From Thiomicrospira cyclica (GTDB taxonomy: Bacteria; Pseudomonadota; Gammaproteobacteria; Thiomicrospirales; Thiomicrospiraceae): a DNA stretch of 39,079 nt. The stretch is taken from the NCBI GenBank assembly GCA_022736205.1, contig DZAT01000012.1, forward strand, positions 1-39,079, given 5' to 3'. The notes beneath the pieces are model-generated. The model was given only the letters and a program-made list of their open reading frames with translations, was not told the DNA's origin and did not search any database. Below, in pieces: positions 9,385 through 18,007 of this stretch; the stretch's first letter is position 1; each line of letters starts with the position of its first letter. A program made the translations under genes and the position numbers.

Positions 9385-10695
9385 ATGTCAGCAGTGGCAC
9401 CAGCTCAAAGTACTTGGTCGCAAGAACTCGTTCAACGTATCCTCTTTGTTGTGGGTGCGTTGATCGTTTATCGATTGGGTACACATATTCCTGTTCCTTC
9501 CATTGACCCTGTGGCGTTGGCAGCAATGTTTGCGCAGCAAAAAGGCTCAATCTTAGACATGTTTAACATGTTCTCGGGTGGTGCGCTTGAGCGTCTTTCG
9601 GTTCTCGCTTTGGGTATCATGCCCTATATTTCTGCTTCGATTATTGTTCAATTGTTGACGATTGTTTCGCCAACGCTTGAGCAGTTGAAAAAAGAGGGTG
9701 AGAGCGGTCGGCGTAAAATAACGCAATACACGCGCTATGGCACAGTGGCTTTGGCTACTTTTCAGGCGTTAGGTGTTGCGATTGCTTTAGAGGCGCAGCA
9801 GATTAATGGCTTGTCAGTAGTCATCAACCCTGGTATCGGCTTTAAGATTATTGCCGTCTCGACTTTGGTGTCGGGAACGATGTTCTTAATGTGGCTTGGT
9901 GAGCAAATCACTGAGCGTGGTATGGGTAATGGTATTTCTATCATTATCTTTGCAGGGATTGTTGCTGGATTGCCTGCTGCTTTTGCTGGTACATTAGAGT
10001 TAGTGAGCACAGGCGAATTGGGTGTGTTCGTTGTTTTTATGTTGCTGGCAGTCATTATGTTAGTAACAGGGTTTGTCGTTTTTGTTGAAAGCGGCCAACG
10101 ACGAATCACGGTACATTTTTCTCAAAGAACGAATGCGCGTTCGATGTTTCAACAACAAGTGACGCATATTCCGTTTAAACTGAACATGGCGGGTGTCATT
10201 CCTCCTATCTTTGCTTCTAGTATCATTCTCTTCCCCGCCTCTTTGGGTGGTTGGTTTGGTTCAGGCGAAGGAATGGGATGGCTTAAAGATTTAGCGACGA
10301 CTTTGTCGCCAGGTCAACCGCTGTATGTTGGACTGTATGCAGTTGCGATATTGTTTTTTACATTCTTTTATACCGCAGTTGTATTCAACCCAAAAGATAC
10401 GGCCGACAACTTACGTCGTTCGGGAGCCTTTGTTCCAGGGATTCGTCCTGGTGATCAAACGGCACGCTATCTGGATACCATTATGAGTCGGTTGACTTTA
10501 GCAGGCGCTTTGTATATTACAGCGGTCTGTTTGTTGCCTGAGTTTTTGATCCTTTATTGGAATGTCCCTTTTTATTTTGGTGGCACTTCATTATTGATCA
10601 TCGTGGTAGTTGTGATGGATTTCATGACTCAAATGCAATCTTTTGTCATGTCTGGACAATATCCTGGCATGATGAAGAAAATGCAAATGCGTTAA
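9385..10695 (+). CDS. secY: Preprotein translocase channel subunit SecY
   Basis: SecY forms the ten-helix channel that with SecE and SecG moves proteins across or into the inner membrane. The 436-residue product is close to E. coli SecY (443). It has the plug region around [11 protein letters not shown], the cytoplasmic loop [24 protein letters not shown], and the C5 loop with [18 protein letters not shown]. It starts 2 nt after rplO. No rpmJ follows. Confidence 0.98.
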   Translation: MSAVAPAQSTWSQELVQRILFVVGALIVYRLGTHIPVPSIDPVALAAMFAQQKGSILDMFNMFSGGALERLSVLALGIMPYISASIIVQLLTIVSPTLEQLKKEGESGRRKITQYTRYGTVALATFQALGVAIALEAQQINGLSVVINPGIGFKIIAVSTLVSGTMFLMWLGEQITERGMGNGISIIIFAGIVAGLPAAFAGTLELVSTGELGVFVVFMLLAVIMLVTGFVVFVESGQRRITVHFSQRTNARSMFQQQVTHIPFKLNMAGVIPPIFASSIILFPASLGGWFGSGEGMGWLKDLATTLSPGQPLYVGLYAVAILFFTFFYTAVVFNPKDTADNLRRSGAFVPGIRPGDQTARYLDTIMSRLTLAGALYITAVCLLPEFLILYWNVPFYFGGTSLLIIVVVVMDFMTQMQSFVMSGQYPGMMKKMQMR

Positions 10696-10700
10696 TAAGC

Positions 10701-10729
10701 TTGAATGGAGCGGCAATACTCGCTATAAT
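10701..10729 (+). promoter_or_regulatory. Alpha operon promoter (sigma70 type)
   Basis: TTGAAT (10701-10706), a 17-base spacer and a perfect TATAAT (10724-10729), in the 79-nt gap between secY and rpsM. The predicted start near 10736 leaves a leader of about 39 nt. That seems too short for the long S4-binding pseudoknot known from the E. coli alpha leader. Confidence 0.75.
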
Positions 10730-10774
10730 AGTGGGTTACCGCTTCTTGGCGTACAAAATTAGGAGTAGATGGGT

Positions 10775-11131
10775 ATGGCCCGTATTGCTGGTGTAAACAT
10801 CCCAGTCAATAAGCATATCGTGATTGGTCTTCGTGCTATTTATGGCGTTGGACCCACGCGTGCTAAAAGTATTTGCGCAGCTGTAGGAATTGCTCCTACA
10901 ACGAAAGTTCGCGAATTGACAGAAGATCAACTGGAAGCCATTCGTGCCCAAATCGGCACTTTTGCGGTGGAAGGTGATTTGCGTCGTGAAGTTTCCATGA
11001 GCATCAAACGATTGATGGACATGGGTTGTTATCGTGGTATTCGTCACCGTCGCGGCTTGCCTGCGCGTGGTCAGCGTACCAAGACAAATGCTCGTACTCG
11101 CAAGGGTCCGCGCAAGGCAATTAAGAAATAA
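10775..11131 (+). CDS. rpsM: 30S ribosomal protein S13
   Basis: S13 sits at the top of the head, contacting P-site tRNA and the 50S bridges. The start at 10775 gives [17 protein letters not shown] and 118 residues, identical in length to E. coli S13. AGGAG at 10761-10765 is 9 nt away. An ATG at 10769 would be only 3 nt from it. The C-terminal [17 protein letters not shown] tail is present. Confidence 0.97.
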   Translation: MARIAGVNIPVNKHIVIGLRAIYGVGPTRAKSICAAVGIAPTTKVRELTEDQLEAIRAQIGTFAVEGDLRREVSMSIKRLMDMGCYRGIRHRRGLPARGQRTKTNARTRKGPRKAIKK

Positions 11132-11149
11132 TAGGAAGAGAGAATTAGT

Positions 11150-11545
11150 ATGGCTAGACCTTCCAAAGATTCGCGCGTTCGTAAGAAAGTAAAAATTACA
11201 GTGAACGATGCGATTGCCCATGTCCACGCGAGCTTTAACAACACGATTGTGAGTATTTCTGATCGTCAAGGTAATGTCTTGAGTTGGGCGACGGCTGGTG
11301 GCAGCGGTTTCCGTGGTTCACGTAAGAGTACACCGTTTGCTGCACAGGTTGCTGCTGAACGCGCTGGCACTGTTGCGTTAGAGTACGGTGTTAAGAACAT
11401 GGATGTCCGTATTAAGGGGCCAGGTCCTGGTCGCGAATCGGCAGTTCGTGCGCTTAATGCGCTCGGCTTTAAAATTTTGAACATTTCAGATGTGACGCCA
11501 ATTCCACACAATGGTTGCCGTCCTCCGAAAAAGCGTCGCGTGTAA
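11150..11545 (+). CDS. rpsK: 30S ribosomal protein S11
   Basis: S11 is a platform protein next to the mRNA exit and anti-Shine-Dalgarno region. The 131-residue product has [19 protein letters not shown], the [14 protein letters not shown] segment and the basic end [13 protein letters not shown]. It lies between rpsM and rpsD as in E. coli. Confidence 0.98.
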   Translation: MARPSKDSRVRKKVKITVNDAIAHVHASFNNTIVSISDRQGNVLSWATAGGSGFRGSRKSTPFAAQVAAERAGTVALEYGVKNMDVRIKGPGPGRESAVRALNALGFKILNISDVTPIPHNGCRPPKKRRV

Positions 11546-11560
11546 CCGAGGTTCGATTTC

Positions 11561-12181
11561 ATGGCAAGATATATTGGTCCAAAATGTAAACTTTCACGTC
11601 GCGAAGGTACTGATTTAGAATTAAAAAGTTCTTTACGTCCGTTAGAAAGTAAATGCAATTTGCAACAGCCTCCAGGCCAGCATGGTGCTGCGATGGCTAA
11701 ACCAACTGAATACCGTATTCAGTTGCGTGAAAAACAAAAAGTACGCCGTATTTATGGTGTGCTAGAAAAGCAGTTCGCTGGTTACTTCAAAGAAGCAGCC
11801 CGTCAGAAAGGCTCTACTGGTGAAAACCTGTTGAAGCTATTAGAAGGTCGTTTAGATAACGTCGTTTATCGTATGGGCTTTGCTTCGACACGTGCGGAAG
11901 CGCGTCAGGTGGTTTCTCACCGCTTATTGATGGTGAATGGTCGCACAGCTAACATTGCATCTATGCAGGTTAAGGCTGGTGATGTTATTACCATTCGTGA
12001 GCGTGCTCGTGCTCAGCAACGTATTGCTACTTCTATTGAGTTAGCTGGTCGTAAAGGATTGCCGAGCTGGGTTGAAGTAGATAACAGTAAGTTCGAAGGT
12101 GTCTTAAAGACGCTGCCAGATCGTAGTGATTTGTCTGCCGATATTAAAGAGCATTTAATCGTCGAATTGTACTCTAAGTAA
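11561..12181 (+). CDS. rpsD: 30S ribosomal protein S4
   Basis: S4 initiates 30S assembly and forms part of the mRNA helicase. In E. coli it represses the alpha operon. The 206-residue product matches E. coli exactly in length. It has the N-terminal [16 protein letters not shown] and an S4 RNA-binding domain around residues 95-155 ([20 protein letters not shown]). Confidence 0.98.
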   Translation: MARYIGPKCKLSRREGTDLELKSSLRPLESKCNLQQPPGQHGAAMAKPTEYRIQLREKQKVRRIYGVLEKQFAGYFKEAARQKGSTGENLLKLLEGRLDNVVYRMGFASTRAEARQVVSHRLLMVNGRTANIASMQVKAGDVITIRERARAQQRIATSIELAGRKGLPSWVEVDNSKFEGVLKTLPDRSDLSADIKEHLIVELYSK

Positions 12182-12216
12182 TCCGTAAACAGGGTTGAGC
12201 CCAAGGATAGCCGTAA

Positions 12217-13200
12217 ATGATGAATGAGTTGCTGACGCCACGCCTAGTTGATGTTGTGCGTCTGTCTAACACACATAGCCAAGTTACGCTGGAGCCACTT
12301 GAACGTGGTTTCGGTCATACGCTGGGCAATGCATTGCGTCGCATTCTGTTGTCTTCCATGTCGGGTTGTGCCGTCGTGGAAGCGCAGATTGATGGTGTGC
12401 TGCATGAGTTTTCAACAATTGATGGGGTGCGTGAAGATGTACTCGAAATTTTGTTGAACTTGAAGGGTGTTGCGTTAAACATGGGGTCTCGTGAAGAGGC
12501 GATGTTGTCTTTGAAGAAGCAAGGTCCAGGTGTTGTGACTGCCGCTGATATTGAAGCAACCCATGATATTGATATCGTTAACCCTGAGCATGTCATCGCG
12601 AATTTGGAAGCAGGCGCAAGTTTGTCAATGCAGTTGAAAGTTCAGCGTGGTCGTGGTTATTCTCCAGCGAATCAACGTTACCGTGAAGGTGAAACCTCTC
12701 CAGTTGGCGTTTTACGTTTGGATGCTTCTTTTTCTCCAGTGTTGTCAATTAGTTATGCGGTAGAAAACACGCGTGTTGAAAACCGTACCGATTTAGATAA
12801 GTTAATTATCAATATCGAAACAAATGGTACATTGGATCCTGAAGAAGTGATTCGTCAAGCAGCAACAATTTTGCACGTTCAGTTATCAGCATTTGTTGAT
12901 ATGACTTATACCGATGTGAAAGCAACGGGTGTTAAAGAAGTCGAATTTGAACCTGTATTTTTGCAGCCAGTTGATGATTTAGAGTTGACAGTTCGTTCTG
13001 CAAACTGCTTGAAAGCGGAAAATATTTTTTATATTGGTGATCTGGTGCAGCGTACAGAAAGTGCATTACTTAAAACACCTAATTTGGGTAAGAAGTCTTT
13101 GCAAGAAATCAAAGATGTTTTGGCTCAACGTGGGTTAAGTTTGGGTATGAAGCTAGAAAACTGGCCACCAGCGTCTTTGGCTGCTAAGGCCACGCAATAA
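12217..13200 (+). CDS. rpoA: RNA polymerase alpha subunit
   Basis: Alpha dimerises to nucleate RNA polymerase assembly and contacts UP elements and activators. The 327-residue product has an N-terminal domain (about 1-235, with [22 protein letters not shown]). A linker precedes a C-terminal HhH domain (about 250-327, with [20 protein letters not shown] and [13 protein letters not shown]). ATG codons lie at 12217 and 12220; AAGGA just upstream serves either. Confidence 0.98.
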   Translation: MMNELLTPRLVDVVRLSNTHSQVTLEPLERGFGHTLGNALRRILLSSMSGCAVVEAQIDGVLHEFSTIDGVREDVLEILLNLKGVALNMGSREEAMLSLKKQGPGVVTAADIEATHDIDIVNPEHVIANLEAGASLSMQLKVQRGRGYSPANQRYREGETSPVGVLRLDASFSPVLSISYAVENTRVENRTDLDKLIINIETNGTLDPEEVIRQAATILHVQLSAFVDMTYTDVKATGVKEVEFEPVFLQPVDDLELTVRSANCLKAENIFYIGDLVQRTESALLKTPNLGKKSLQEIKDVLAQRGLSLGMKLENWPPASLAAKATQ

Positions 13201-13216
13201 TTAAGGGGCATTTACC

Positions 13217-13588
13217 ATGCGTCATATGAACCGCGGTCGTAAATTCAACCGCACAAGCTCGCACCGTAAGGCAATGTTTCAAAATATGTGCAATGCACTG
13301 TTTGAACATGAGCAAATTCAGACAACTTTGCCTAAAGCAAAAGAGCTGCGCATGTTCGCAGAGCCTTTGATTACTTTGGCTAAAGTTGATTCTGTACATA
13401 ATCGCCGTTTGGCATTCGCGCGTACGCGTGATGCTCATATCGTTGGCAAGTTGTTTACCGACATTGGTCCACGTTTCAAAGAGCGCGCTGGTGGTTACAC
13501 TCGCGTTTTGAAAATTGGTCAACGTGCTGGTGATGCTGCACCGATGGCAGTGATTCAGTTGGTTGAAAGTTCATCTGCTGCTGAATAA
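13217..13588 (+). CDS. rplQ: 50S ribosomal protein L17
   Basis: L17 lies at the tunnel-exit surface of the large subunit. The 123-residue product starts [20 protein letters not shown], the family signature, and ends with a short acidic tail after the VIQLVE core. It is the last gene of the superoperon and is followed by a strong terminator. Confidence 0.98.
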   Translation: MRHMNRGRKFNRTSSHRKAMFQNMCNALFEHEQIQTTLPKAKELRMFAEPLITLAKVDSVHNRRLAFARTRDAHIVGKLFTDIGPRFKERAGGYTRVLKIGQRAGDAAPMAVIQLVESSSAAE

Positions 13589-13605
13589 GTAGTACGTTGA
13601 AAGAT

Positions 13606-13633
13606 AAAAAGCCGAGCAATGCTCGGCTTTTTT
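13606..13633 (+). terminator. Rho-independent terminator of the alpha operon
   Basis: GCCGAGC (13611-13617), loop AAT, GCTCGGC (13621-13627), flanked by five A and six T. It lies 18 nt after the rplQ stop and separates the ribosomal cluster from the tatD-family gene. Confidence 0.9.
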
Positions 13634-13648
13634 GTATTTGGAACTTCT

Positions 13649-14377
13649 ATGTGGTTTGATAGTCATTTTCATCTAGATGCAGTGGTTAATACGTGGCAAC
13701 CAGAAAGTGTGTCTGGTGGTTTGGCTGTGGGTGTTGATTCTGATGATTGGTTGCTGACGTGTAATCGATTGAAATTATTGTCTGGTGATTGGCGGCAGGC
13801 TGTTGGTTTTCATCCGTGGGTTGCCCGAGACGATTTGCCTTGATCGCAACTGGTGTCTTGGTTAAGTGATAATACATCTTTAGCGCTCGGTGAAATTGGG
13901 TTGGATGGCTCTCCAGCTAGACGCGGTAATTTATTATTGCAGTGGGATGCTTTCGTTCGTCAAGTCGCTTTGGCTCATGAAGGTGACCGTGTGATGAGTT
14001 TGCATTTAGTGAATGACGATGAGCGTGGCTATCAGTGGATTCGTCAGCATCGAAATAGTCGTGGTATTGTTCATGGCTTTACAGGTTCTTTAAAACAGGC
14101 GTTAGGTTGGCAAGCGTTGGGCTTCTATATTGGTATCGGTGAGCGTTTATTAAGCAATATGACCGATAAGCGTCAGCAATTGTTGAACGGTTTGGATAAG
14201 TCGCTTGTGCTATTAGAAACGGATGCGCCTTACGGAATAAGTCTGGATGAAATGAGAACACCAGATTCGGTCGTAACTTTAGGGCAGCAATTAGCGCTAT
14301 TTTGGAATGTATCTGTGTTGGATGTTGAGATGATTTGTCAGAACAATTGGTTGAGATTATGGGGCAAAAATGTATGA
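13649..14377 (+). pseudogene. TatD-family metal-dependent hydrolase, interrupted by an in-frame TGA
   Basis: The frame from ATG 13649 to the stop at 14377 reads as one TatD-type deoxyribonuclease (about 240 residues) except for a TGA at 13841-13843. Before it are the metal motif HFHLD and GFHPW. After it, in the same frame, are GEIGLD, a His-containing strand (MSLHLV), IVHGFTGS and LLETDAPYG. These are the ligand and catalytic positions of the family, in order. No frameshift is needed: a single base change would restore the gene. A restart inside the second part could give only a fragment without the HxH site. The end overlaps tcdA by 4 nt. Confidence 0.8.
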
Positions 14378-15087
14378 GTGATGATTGGCGTACGCGAACA
14401 CAGTTGCTAATTGGTGATGTGGGTGTAGATAAGTTAGCGATGACTCATGTGTTGTTGGCTGGGGTTGGTGGGGTTGGTGGTTATGTAGCGGAGGCGTTAG
14501 CCCGTGCGGGTGTCGGTAAGTTAACGTTGATTGATATGGATGTGGTGAGTGAGTCGAATCGTAATCGACAGTTGGTAGCATTAACGTCGACTGTAGGGCT
14601 TTCTAAGGTTGCGGTGATGCGCGATCGTATTGCTCAAATTAATCCAGATTGCGAGGTTGTTTGTATTGAGCAGATGATTTGTGAGAACGCGAGTGATTGG
14701 TTGGCGCAAATGCAGCCTAATGTTGTCGTGGACGCGATTGATAGTGTCAGTTGTAAGGTCGCTTTGCTGACGGCTGCCGTTAGCGCGGGGATTCCTGTTT
14801 ATAGTAGTATGGGAGCAGGTCGTCGTTTGGATGTTCGCGCTGTATCTATTATGGATGTGATGGATACCCAAGGCTGTGGTTTGGCGCGTCAGGTGCGTGG
14901 AAAACTACGAAAGGCGGGTATTGGGCGCGGCATCACTTGCGTGGCATCAAGCGAGTTGCCTTGTTCAGCAGGCGATGCAGAGGCGGCAATTACGGGCGGC
15001 ACACGCGTTGCGAATGGTACGGTTAGTTATATGCCTGGGTTGTTTGGTCTGATGTTGGCAGGAGAGGTTCTGCGTAATTTGATCTGA
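14374..15087 (+). CDS. tcdA: tRNA threonylcarbamoyladenosine dehydratase (TcdA/CsdL family)
   Basis: The family uses ATP to cyclise t6A37 of ANN-reading tRNAs to the ct6A hydantoin. The product is 237 residues from ATG 14374, which overlaps the preceding stop (ATGA). It has the ThiF/E1-like nucleotide loop LLAGVGGVGGYVAEALAR (residues 27-44), IDMDVVSESNRNRQ, DAIDSVSCK and the Cys-bearing GITCVASSE segment. E. coli TcdA has 268 residues; this version is somewhat short at the C-terminus. It ends 5 nt from the convergent regA-like gene, with no visible terminator between. Confidence 0.88.
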   Translation: MSDDWRTRTQLLIGDVGVDKLAMTHVLLAGVGGVGGYVAEALARAGVGKLTLIDMDVVSESNRNRQLVALTSTVGLSKVAVMRDRIAQINPDCEVVCIEQMICENASDWLAQMQPNVVVDAIDSVSCKVALLTAAVSAGIPVYSSMGAGRRLDVRAVSIMDVMDTQGCGLARQVRGKLRKAGIGRGITCVASSELPCSAGDAEAAITGGTRVANGTVSYMPGLFGLMLAGEVLRNLI

Positions 15088-15092
15088 TTTTT

Positions 15093-15620
15093 CTAGGCTT
15101 CCTTGCTCGGTCGTTTTTCTAGCTTTCTCTGTAGGGTACGTCGATGCATATTGAGTGCTCTTGCCGTTGCAGATATGTTGCCCTCGTTTTCGGCTAATAC
15201 TTTTTGAATGTGTTCCCATTCTAGCCGATTAACTGACAATGGTTTGGCTTCGATGTCTAGGTCGGCATTGCCTTGTGTTTGTTCGAGTGCGTTAAGCATT
15301 TCTTCGATCGTTGCTGGTTTGGCAAGGTATTGTCTTGCCCCCAGTTTGATGGCTTCGACGGCTGTGGTGATGCTGGCATAACCTGTTAGAACCAGAATGG
15401 GCAGATCGGGATCGAGTTCATGTAGGGTTTGTACGAGTTTTAATCCTGACTCGCCTGGCATGACTAAGTCGGTAATGGCGGCATCGAAAAGTTGTGCCTC
15501 GACCAGTGCCGTTGCTTGTGCTGTATTGTGTGCCATTACGCAAAGATGACCTCTTCGCGTCAGTTGACGGGCAAGGGTATTGGCAAACAGTTCGTCGTCG
15601 TCAGTAATGAGTAAATTCAT
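15093..15620 (-). CDS. regA: RegA/PrrA/RoxR-type redox response regulator
   Basis: Members of this family switch genes for respiration and redox balance. The 175-residue product has a receiver domain (about 1-115) with the acidic pocket DDD at 7-9, phosphoacceptor Asp51 (ITDLVMP), Thr79 and Lys101. A Fis-type helix-turn-helix follows (about 132-170, GNISATARALNMHRRTLQRKL), the diagnostic arrangement of RegA/ActR/PrrA. It lies 56 nt downstream of the kinase gene in the same operon. Confidence 0.9.
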   Translation of the reverse strand: MNLLITDDDELFANTLARQLTRRGHLCVMAHNTAQATALVEAQLFDAAITDLVMPGESGLKLVQTLHELDPDLPILVLTGYASITTAVEAIKLGARQYLAKPATIEEMLNALEQTQGNADLDIEAKPLSVNRLEWEHIQKVLAENEGNISATARALNMHRRTLQRKLEKRPSKEA

Positions 15621-15676
15621 TGTTTAATTATGTCATGTTTTGTTGATATTGTGGCTGTGGTGTTTTGCCGCAGTCA

Positions 15677-17014
15677 TTATATTTTCCAATAGTTGAGGTC
15701 GGCTGGTAGGGTAATACATGCTTGTGCGCCGCCATCCTCTGGATTGGTTAATGTTAAGTTTCCACCCAATCGAGCGATGCTCTTGTGCGCTAACATAAGC
15801 CCCATGCCATGTCCGTCGACTTTATTGCTTAATTGTGGCTTTGGGAAGCTTGCTAGTAATGCGTTTGGAAATCCATTGCCTTGATTGGTAACACAGAGTA
15901 TGACGTGCGCTTGGTTCCATGACAAGGTTAGCGTTGCGCTTTGGTTGCTTGCATCATTGGCGTTGTTGAGTAGGGCGGTAATGGCTTGTGTCAGTTGTGG
16001 TAAGTCGATTGTTCGTGGCATTGCGTCTTCTTGAGCGATGATTAACTTTACCGACGCACTCGGGCGCAACGCTTGCCAATGTGCTAATAGCTGAGATAAG
16101 TAGTCCGACCAAAGCAAAATGCGCAGTTGATGACTACGGTTAAGATTGTGTTGTTTTAGGCTATCGCTGATTTGTTGTTTACAGACTTGTATCAAGGTTT
16201 GTATCTGAACGAGTGCTATTTTTGCTTCTGTTGTTTCGTGATGGTCGTAGGCGTCTCGTGCCTCGGATGCGAGTAGGCTAATGGTTGCTAGCGGTGTAGA
16301 GAGTTCGTGCGCGGTACTGGCAGCGGTTAAGCCTAACGTGAGTAAGTGTTGCTCTTCGCGGCTAGATGTTTGAGCGGCTTGTAATGCCTGTTGCTGTTCG
16401 TCTAAACGTTGATGCAGTCGAGACAGAAAAAACGCGGTAATACTTGCCATGAGTAACAAGTTTAACCATAAACCAAGCTTTGCTAAAACATCAATGGGAT
16501 TAAAGGGTGTATCGCGTACGATGCCACCATCTATGGTGAAAAGGAGTGCGTATATTGAGTTAGGCAGGTTAGGTATGCCCGTGGATACTGGGGCAGGCAC
16601 TAAAATGAGCAGTGTGGAAGCCACCAATATCAAGGCGAGCAGGCTGTATTGTGATGTGAGTGGCAAAATACCAACGGTTAATAATAACGGTAACAGCAAA
16701 AGTGCAAAAAAAGGATTATGCACGCCACCAGAAAAAGCCAAGATGCTGGCGAGAATGGCAATGTCGGCTAACAGTTGTAGGGTTAAGCTAGCGACACTGA
16801 CGCGCCACTTGCGCTGACTGAGCAGGACGAAGCTGTGTAGTAACAACCACTCGCCACCAATCAATAACAGATTAGGGTAAGCGAGCGATAATTGCATGAG
16901 CTGTGCACCTGCGAGCAGTAGCGCGAATAGTGCAATACCGCCCGCACGAATGTGACCCAGACGTTGACTAAATAGGGTGAGATTGTCGAGTATCAAAGGT
17001 ATTGTTTCACCCAT
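15677..17014 (-). CDS. regB: RegB/PrrB/RoxS-type redox sensor histidine kinase
   Basis: This membrane kinase should sense quinone or redox state and phosphorylate the adjacent RegA-like regulator. The 445-residue product has about six membrane helices (residues 22-197). A GGVHNPF heptapeptide (96-102) matches the GGxxNPF ubiquinone-linked motif of RegB. The H-box AAST-AHELSTPLA carries His236. Cys278 (LIQVCKQQ) lies where RegB has its redox cysteine. The ATPase domain has LLNNANDA and GHGMGL. The start lies 22 nt inside the end of trxC, so translation is probably coupled. Confidence 0.9.
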   Translation of the reverse strand: MGETIPLILDNLTLFSQRLGHIRAGGIALFALLLAGAQLMQLSLAYPNLLLIGGEWLLLHSFVLLSQRKWRVSVASLTLQLLADIAILASILAFSGGVHNPFFALLLLPLLLTVGILPLTSQYSLLALILVASTLLILVPAPVSTGIPNLPNSIYALLFTIDGGIVRDTPFNPIDVLAKLGLWLNLLLMASITAFFLSRLHQRLDEQQQALQAAQTSSREEQHLLTLGLTAASTAHELSTPLATISLLASEARDAYDHHETTEAKIALVQIQTLIQVCKQQISDSLKQHNLNRSHQLRILLWSDYLSQLLAHWQALRPSASVKLIIAQEDAMPRTIDLPQLTQAITALLNNANDASNQSATLTLSWNQAHVILCVTNQGNGFPNALLASFPKPQLSNKVDGHGMGLMLAHKSIARLGGNLTLTNPEDGGAQACITLPADLNYWKI

Positions 17015-17424
17015 TGTACAAATTGTGGTGCGCTGAGTGCGCCCGAAATCTCACCGACTTTTTGTCCGCCCTTAAACACCATGAGGGTTGGAATTGAGCG
17101 AATTGCAAATTGTGCAGCCAGTTGTTGCTGTTCTTCGGTGTTGACTTTAATAAAGCGAGCTTGAGTCGGCATTTGTGCTGCAATCTGAGCAAAGGTTGGT
17201 GCAAAGTTGCGACAGGGGCCGCACCAAGGTGCCCAAAAGTCGACGATGAGTGGTAGGTCGCTGTTACGCAATTGTTTCGCGAAGCTTTCAGCCGTTGCCT
17301 CGATGGGTTTGCCAGTAAATAGCGGTTGTTTGCATTTGCCGCAATTCGCACCACTATCTGTGGTCATTTTTTCGTCAGGTACACGATTGGTGGCAGCGCA
17401 ATGGGGGCAGACAATGTGGGGCAT
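16993..17424 (-). CDS. trxC: Thioredoxin 2 with N-terminal zinc ribbon
   Basis: TrxC is a cytoplasmic disulfide reductase with a zinc-binding N-terminus. The 143-residue product (E. coli 139) has CPHC and CGKC zinc pairs (about residues 6-32), the active site WCGPC and the cis-proline segment SIPTLMVF. The start at 17424 follows AAGGAG at 17431-17436; an upstream in-frame ATG at 17448 has no such site. Its 3' end overlaps regB by 22 nt, so the disulfide reductase and the redox kinase share an operon. Confidence 0.95.
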   Translation of the reverse strand: MPHIVCPHCAATNRVPDEKMTTDSGANCGKCKQPLFTGKPIEATAESFAKQLRNSDLPLIVDFWAPWCGPCRNFAPTFAQIAAQMPTQARFIKVNTEEQQQLAAQFAIRSIPTLMVFKGGQKVGEISGALSAPQFVQWVKQYL

Positions 17425-17453
17425 GTTAAACTCCTTAGTGAAAATCAATTGTA

Positions 17454-17942
17454 TTAACTATGGGCATCATCGAGATATTTTTCTAGTGCTTGGGAAATCG
17501 GGTAACTTTCGCCAGCGCCTTGACGACCTTGGTCAACAAAGCCACTAACAGCATGAGCATGAGCGTGTAGGGCTTCAACCAGTTGTGGGTTGTTTGTCGT
17601 GACGATGCTGGTAACGCCATCAGGCGTCATTTTGTAGTCGATGTTAATGTGTTCACGGTAGGCAAAGAGTAGGGCATAAACCTTATCCCAGCTACGAATG
17701 CCGCGTCCTTTGGCAAAACGGGCTTTCATGTCACTAACATGTGTTTGTAGCGTGCTGACAATTTCTGGGTTATTGCTGGTCGTGGTTGCCGTAAAGCCAT
17801 TTTCAAGCAAGGTTACCTGACGCTGTATGGCTTGATGATTGTCGAGCAGGGTGCCAATATCAGCTTGATGCTTTTGGTGCTCAGCGTCTGAGCCACCTCG
17901 ACCGAATCGGTAGTTTTTTTGATGGTTTGGGCACTGTGTCAT
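17454..17942 (-). CDS. Uncharacterised 162-residue protein with an internal duplication
   Basis: I do not recognise a characterised family. The protein has no signal peptide or membrane segment and is rich in His. A roughly 33-residue unit occurs twice, 60 residues apart (about 49-81 and 109-141). Both copies have TT/S-NNP, a Val-Leu helix, a matched histidine (His68 and His128) and F..xGR. The unit could be a ligand or metal-binding helix pair, but that is inference. It ends 29 nt upstream of trxC, so it probably heads the trxC-regB-regA transcript. Divergent algC starts 65 nt away. Confidence 0.8.
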   Translation of the reverse strand: MTQCPNHQKNYRFGRGGSDAEHQKHQADIGTLLDNHQAIQRQVTLLENGFTATTTSNNPEIVSTLQTHVSDMKARFAKGRGIRSWDKVYALLFAYREHINIDYKMTPDGVTSIVTTNNPQLVEALHAHAHAVSGFVDQGRQGAGESYPISQALEKYLDDAHS

Positions 17943-18007
17943 GGTTTATATGTCCTAGAATCGGCTACAATAATGGTTATTATTCTCTATTTTACAGGAA
18001 GTTTGCC

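Noticed and set aside
13841..13843. Selenocysteine at the tatD TGA
   Set aside because: No obvious SECIS-type hairpin immediately after the codon was recognised, and the site is not a catalytic position of the family.
16449..16817. 122-codon rightward frame inside regB
   Set aside because: Antisense to the membrane domain of the kinase; composition is the mirror of its codons.
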